This document shows positions 5,404-8,543 of a stretch of DNA of 8,543 nt, one piece after another. This stretch comes from Chroococcidiopsidaceae cyanobacterium CP_BM_RX_35 (GTDB lineage Bacteria; Cyanobacteriota; Cyanobacteriia; Cyanobacteriales; Chroococcidiopsidaceae). Within the stretch, counting starts at the first letter, position 1. Each line of letters starts with the position of its first letter. The stretch lies in contig JAFAVL010000608.1 of NCBI GenBank assembly GCA_019242465.1, positions 1 through 8,543 on the forward strand. The letters run 5' to 3'. Both the position numbers and the translations under genes were made by a program. Under the pieces are notes generated by a model. That model was not told the origin of the DNA. It did no database searches and worked only from the letters and a program-made list of their open reading frames with translations.

Positions 5404-6456
5404 ATGTCAGACCAGTTAATTAACACCCAAATTGCGGCTTCACATGTTCTATTGCCTCCCAATGAAGTCAAATCAAAATTACCTTTAACGGATTCCGTAG
5501 AAAGAAATGTCTTGAAATATCGGAAGGAAATAGCGAATATACTAGAAGGTCGAGATAGCAGAAAATTTATTGTAGTCGGTCCCTGCTCCATTCATGATGT
5601 AGAAGCAGCGCTCGAATATTCCCAAAAACTTAAGATATTGTCTGAGCAAGTTCAGGATAAATTTCTGCTAGTCATGAGAGTTTATTTTGAAAAACCTAGA
5701 ACAACTGTTGGATGGAAAGGGTTAATCAACGACCCTGATATGGATGATTCATTCCATATAGAAAAGGGTATACTGATTGCTCGCGATCTGCTCATAAAAA
5801 TTGCGGAATTAGGATTACCTGCTGGTACAGAGGCCTTAGATCCAATAATTCCTCAATATATCAGCGAACTTATTGCCTGGTCAGCAATTGGAGCTCGCAC
5901 AACCGAATCCCAAACCCACCGTGAAATGGCAAGTGGGCTTTCCATGCCTGTAGGTTTCAAGAATGGCACAGACGGTAGTATTCAAGTTGCTTTAAATGCC
6001 TTACACTCAGCTAGCATTGCTCATCATTTTCTAGGAATCAATCAAGAAGGACAAGTCAGCATTTTTCGCACCAAAGGTAATGCCTACGGTCACGTTATAT
6101 TGCGAGGTAGTAGCAGTCAGCCTAACTTCGATACTGCGAGTGTCAAACTTGCGGAGGAAAAATTAAAAGCAGCTGATCTACCGTCGAGAATCGTGATTGA
6201 TTGTAGCCATGGAAATTCAAATAAAGATTACAAACGTCAAGCTTCTGTCTTTGACGATACTATTCAACAAGTATTAGACGGTAACGAATCCATAGTAGGA
6301 ATGATGCTGGAATCGAATTTGTACGAAGGTAATCAACCGATTCCTAGTCATCTCGAACAATTAAGATATGGTGTATCAGTGACTGATAAATGTATCGGCT
6401 GGGAGGAAACTGAAAGGATTATTCTAACTGCCCACTCTAAACTGCTACGTTCCTAA
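5404..6456 (+). CDS. aroF: 3-deoxy-7-phosphoheptulonate (DAHP) synthase, class I, AroF type
   Basis: Condenses phosphoenolpyruvate and erythrose 4-phosphate to DAHP, the first step of the shikimate pathway to aromatic amino acids; cytosolic. With the start at ATG 5404 the protein is 350 residues, the length of E. coli AroG, and catalytic residues fall at almost the same numbers. These are Cys61 (VGPCSIHD), Arg92, Lys97 (EKPRTTVGWKG), Arg165 (GARTTESQ), Lys186 (GFKNGTDG), Arg234, then His269, Glu303 and Asp328 as metal ligands. This match is the reason for preferring 5404 over ATG 5383 (357 aa) or TTG 5353 (367 aa); none has a good Shine-Dalgarno sequence. THREMASGLSMPVGF, TEALDP and DCSHGNSNKDY are closer, as I remember the sequences, to E. 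coli AroF (tyrosine-sensitive) than AroG, so feedback by tyrosine is plausible but inferred. The gene is visibly more A+T-rich than the upstream exporter and has no HIP1 site. No other shikimate gene is nearby. Confidence 0.93.
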   Translation: MSDQLINTQIAASHVLLPPNEVKSKLPLTDSVERNVLKYRKEIANILEGRDSRKFIVVGPCSIHDVEAALEYSQKLKILSEQVQDKFLLVMRVYFEKPRTTVGWKGLINDPDMDDSFHIEKGILIARDLLIKIAELGLPAGTEALDPIIPQYISELIAWSAIGARTTESQTHREMASGLSMPVGFKNGTDGSIQVALNALHSASIAHHFLGINQEGQVSIFRTKGNAYGHVILRGSSSQPNFDTASVKLAEEKLKAADLPSRIVIDCSHGNSNKDYKRQASVFDDTIQQVLDGNESIVGMMLESNLYEGNQPIPSHLEQLRYGVSVTDKCIGWEETERIILTAHSKLLRS

Positions 6457-6475
6457 AATGAGAGAGTTTTTGCGC

Positions 6476-8305
6476 CTAAACTTTTGCCAACAATGGCGCA
6501 CACTCTGTAGTACCAACACACTGGAGATTGTACAGTTTCCAAAAAAGTCCTTGTTTCTTAATCAGTTCATTCCAAGTGCCTTGCTCTTTCACTTCACCTT
6601 GGTCAAGTACGACTAATTGGTCAGCGTTCTCAATGGTTGAAAAACGGTGGGCAATAATGATCGTGGTCCGATGGTAACAGATGCGCTCTAGGGCCTCCTG
6701 AACAAGACGTTCAGATCCTGGATCGAGATTGCTAGTCGCTTCGTCCAAAATTAAGATGTCAGGATTCCGTAGCAGCGCTCGAGCGATTGATAAACGCTGA
6801 CGTTGACCGCCAGAGAGCCGTACACCGCGATCGCCCAAGGGTGTATCGTACCCTTGAGGTAAATCGCGAATGAATTCGTCAGCGTTGGCTTGGCGTGCTG
6901 CCTTTACGATTTCCCAATCCGAAAGCCTCTCTATACCGTAAGCTAGGTTGTCACGTACAGAACAGTTGAATAAGAACGTATCCTGACTTACGACTGCCAT
7001 CCGCTTGCGCAAGCTTTCTATCTCGTACTGTCTAATGTCAAGACCGTCAATTTCAATGCTTCCTCCATTAACGTCGTAAAAGCGTAGTAGGAGCTTAGTA
7101 ATCGTTGATTTTCCCGAACCTGATCCCCCCACAAGCGCTGTTGTCTTGCCTTTAGGGACTTCAAAGAATACGTCCTTAAGTACGGGTTTATCCAGACCGT
7201 AGCTAAAATTCACGTTGCGGAGTAAAATCCTCTGCTTCAAACCAGTAAAGCGCCGTTTCCCATTCTTGATATAGGGCTTGTCCTCAGGATTAAGCAGTTG
7301 CCACACCCGATCAAAGGCAGCTAGTGAAAAGGCAAGCTGACCGCGCAGAAAATTAGCTTCAATTGTGAGTGGAAGTAAGCGCAATAGAACAGCGACAAAA
7401 GTTAAAAGCCCTGCGGCTGAAAGTAATTCCCTATTTATCAGGAAGGTATAGGCAGTGATGATGATACCTAGGGAAACACCTATGCCAATTGTTTCTGAAA
7501 TCGGCATAATCATATGAACCTGTTTTTCAAAACCGTAAGACTGTTTTAACAGTTGCTGGCTTGTAGAGTTGAAGCGCTCAATTTCATATTCTTCACTTGC
7601 CGAGGTTTTAATCAATTGAATGCCACTCAACACCTCCAGAGTATTTGCACTGAGCTGCGTTGAGTATCTAGTCATCCGCTCACCGCGATGTTGAATAGAG
7701 TGATGGATTGAATCGACTATCCACACTGTCAAAGCTACCCCCGCCATAGATAACAGAGCCAGCTGCCAGGATAAAAACAGCAAAAATAGCACAAGGATCA
7801 GACTCGTCAGCGCCTTGGAAATTATCTGGAGAAAAAAATCAAAGCCTTGTTTAGCCCTTTCCAACTCTCCAAATTGTGTCTGCATCAAGTCCCCAAGTCG
7901 GTTTTGACTATAAAATGATAGACCGACCGTTTGTAGTTGCAAGAACATTGCCTGACGCAGTCGCAGAATCAGGATTTCTCTAATCTTGGCCATCTGAGTT
8001 GTGCCAGTGTAATTAAAGAAGTTTTTTAGTGCGATTGCTCCTAGAATCGTCAAGCAGATCAGACCTAGACGGAGAGTAGGATCTTGGATATGGAGAAAAT
8101 TACTGAACAAGCGAGATAAAAAGCTACCGCTCTTACTTGCTCCTTGTGCAAACAATTCTTGAAGCAAGGGAACCATCAAGCCGACACCAAATCCCTCTGC
8201 AAAAGAAGCGATGACAGAAGCAATGAAGGCAAACGCAATCATGCGCTTCATGTCTTTAAGATAGGGACTGAGACGACGGGCAAGAGGGAAAAAATTGCTG
8301 GTCAT
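6476..8305 (-). CDS. ABC exporter, fused permease/ATPase, MsbA/HepA-like
   Basis: A 609-residue half-transporter of the ABCB/MsbA type, expected to form a homodimer in the cytoplasmic membrane and export a lipid, glycan-linked or hydrophobic substrate. The N-terminal domain (about 20-330) carries the six hydrophobic segments of a type I ABC exporter, including those near 22-50, 80-98, 160-200 and 272-310. The ATPase domain follows: Tyr369 as A-loop aromatic (FSYG), Walker A GGSGSGKST (393-401), Q-loop Gln441, signature LSGGQ (497-501), Walker B ILILDE with Asp521 and Glu522, D-loop SNLD (525-528) and H-loop His553 in IIAHR. All catalytic residues are intact. Length and layout resemble cyanobacterial exporters such as HepA of heterocystous species, but similar proteins are numerous, so that name is not assigned. 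It is convergent with aroF, with 19 bases between stops and no obvious terminator hairpin there. ATG 8305 has a strong Shine-Dalgarno sequence. Confidence 0.91.
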   Translation of the reverse strand: MTSNFFPLARRLSPYLKDMKRMIAFAFIASVIASFAEGFGVGLMVPLLQELFAQGASKSGSFLSRLFSNFLHIQDPTLRLGLICLTILGAIALKNFFNYTGTTQMAKIREILILRLRQAMFLQLQTVGLSFYSQNRLGDLMQTQFGELERAKQGFDFFLQIISKALTSLILVLFLLFLSWQLALLSMAGVALTVWIVDSIHHSIQHRGERMTRYSTQLSANTLEVLSGIQLIKTSASEEYEIERFNSTSQQLLKQSYGFEKQVHMIMPISETIGIGVSLGIIITAYTFLINRELLSAAGLLTFVAVLLRLLPLTIEANFLRGQLAFSLAAFDRVWQLLNPEDKPYIKNGKRRFTGLKQRILLRNVNFSYGLDKPVLKDVFFEVPKGKTTALVGGSGSGKSTITKLLLRFYDVNGGSIEIDGLDIRQYEIESLRKRMAVVSQDTFLFNCSVRDNLAYGIERLSDWEIVKAARQANADEFIRDLPQGYDTPLGDRGVRLSGGQRQRLSIARALLRNPDILILDEATSNLDPGSERLVQEALERICYHRTTIIIAHRFSTIENADQLVVLDQGEVKEQGTWNELIKKQGLFWKLYNLQCVGTTECAPLLAKV

Positions 8306-8315
8306 TACGAATATG

Positions 8316-8322
8316 TCTCCTC
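8316..8322 (-). promoter_or_regulatory. ribosome binding site GAGGAGA of the MsbA-like exporter
   Basis: On the minus strand GAGGAGA (8322 to 8316) lies ten bases before ATG 8305. It is the best Shine-Dalgarno match in the window and fixes the start codon. Confidence 0.7.
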
Positions 8323-8543
8323 ACAGCCGTAACTGTCTAACAGAACTAAATCTAGCCGCTTCAGCAGCAAAAACGAGTAAGAACATCCATTTGAAGAGTG
8401 AGCATAGATATATAGTTAAATAGCTGTAGCATCTACTTTCAGAGTTTGTAACTGTTCGCAGGCTTGATTCAATTAGCGCTACTAAGGAAGCAAACAAAAT
8501 TCTTTCAAGCTGCCTAAACTGAATTACTGCCGATTCGACCCTG
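8323..8543. other. right-edge region with no confident gene
   Basis: No gene can be called with confidence in this stretch. It holds an A+T-rich patch reading TATATATC on the minus strand (8414 to 8407), a possible -10 element of the exporter gene but with no convincing -35. An 8-base direct repeat GTAACTGT occurs at 8329-8336 and 8448-8455. One minus-strand frame is open from the edge (8542) down to a TGA at 8323-8321, about 73 codons with no recognisable motif. No tRNA, terminator or NtcA box was seen. Confidence 0.4.

Noticed and set aside
6476..8305. Naming the exporter hepA or msbA
   Set aside because: The fold and motifs are shared by a large family with many cyanobacterial paralogues, and no polysaccharide or heterocyst genes lie nearby to decide.
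3421..8305. A natural-product gene cluster built from aroF and the two ABC exporters
   Set aside because: There are no synthase, tailoring or other precursor genes, the exporters belong to different families, and the genes have separate control regions and mixed orientations.
8144..8332. Plus-strand open frame of 62 codons over the exporter start
   Set aside because: It lies antisense to the conserved N-terminus of the exporter, and its translation is rich in Lys and Arg without any motif.

Overview
The window is most likely from a cyanobacterium. The octamer GCGATCGC (the HIP1 motif over-represented in many cyanobacterial genomes) occurs four times, at 2010-2017, 3698-3705, 4627-4634 and 6827-6834. 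A perfect NtcA box (GTA-N8-TAC) with a correctly spaced -10 element lies in front of the first complete gene. Several proteins also look like known cyanobacterial types. Species cannot be told from the sequence. There are no phage, transposase, CRISPR, tRNA or rRNA signatures.

Layout from left to right. (1) On the minus strand, 1-322 is the N-terminal part of a DUF2235 (Tle1-like alpha/beta hydrolase) gene, cut by the left edge. (2) A divergent regulatory region (323-503) carries a sigma70-like promoter for that gene and an NtcA-type promoter for the next. (3) On the plus strand, 504-1793 is a flavin-dependent oxidoreductase resembling the MSMEG_0569/NitH family, which normally belongs to the seven-gene Nit1C cluster; no other Nit1C gene is in the window. 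(4) A hairpin at 1801-1830 separates it from a convergent HAD-IA hydrolase on the minus strand (1831-2640). (5) A 277-base divergent intergenic region holds a strong nested inverted-repeat element (about 2819-2899). (6) Two plus-strand genes form a probable operon: a small zinc-ribbon, two-helix membrane protein (2918-3403) and an SbmA/BacA/YddA-type fused ABC exporter (3421-5166). (7) A 237-base leader contains a second GTA-N8-TAC match, two hairpins, a short aromatic-rich frame and a 15-base palindrome. It precedes an AroF-type DAHP synthase (5404-6456), the first enzyme of the shikimate pathway. (8) A second fused ABC exporter, of MsbA/HepA type, lies convergently on the minus strand (6476-8305), with a clear Shine-Dalgarno sequence.

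How the genes relate: only the zinc-ribbon/ABC exporter pair looks operonic. The others sit as single genes with their own control regions, in alternating orientation. The most interesting points are the NtcA promoter in front of an isolated NitH-like oxidoreductase, the structured element at 2819-2899, the zinc-ribbon/exporter pair, and the unusual leader in front of aroF. No undescribed multi-gene defence or biosynthetic system can be claimed from this sequence alone.
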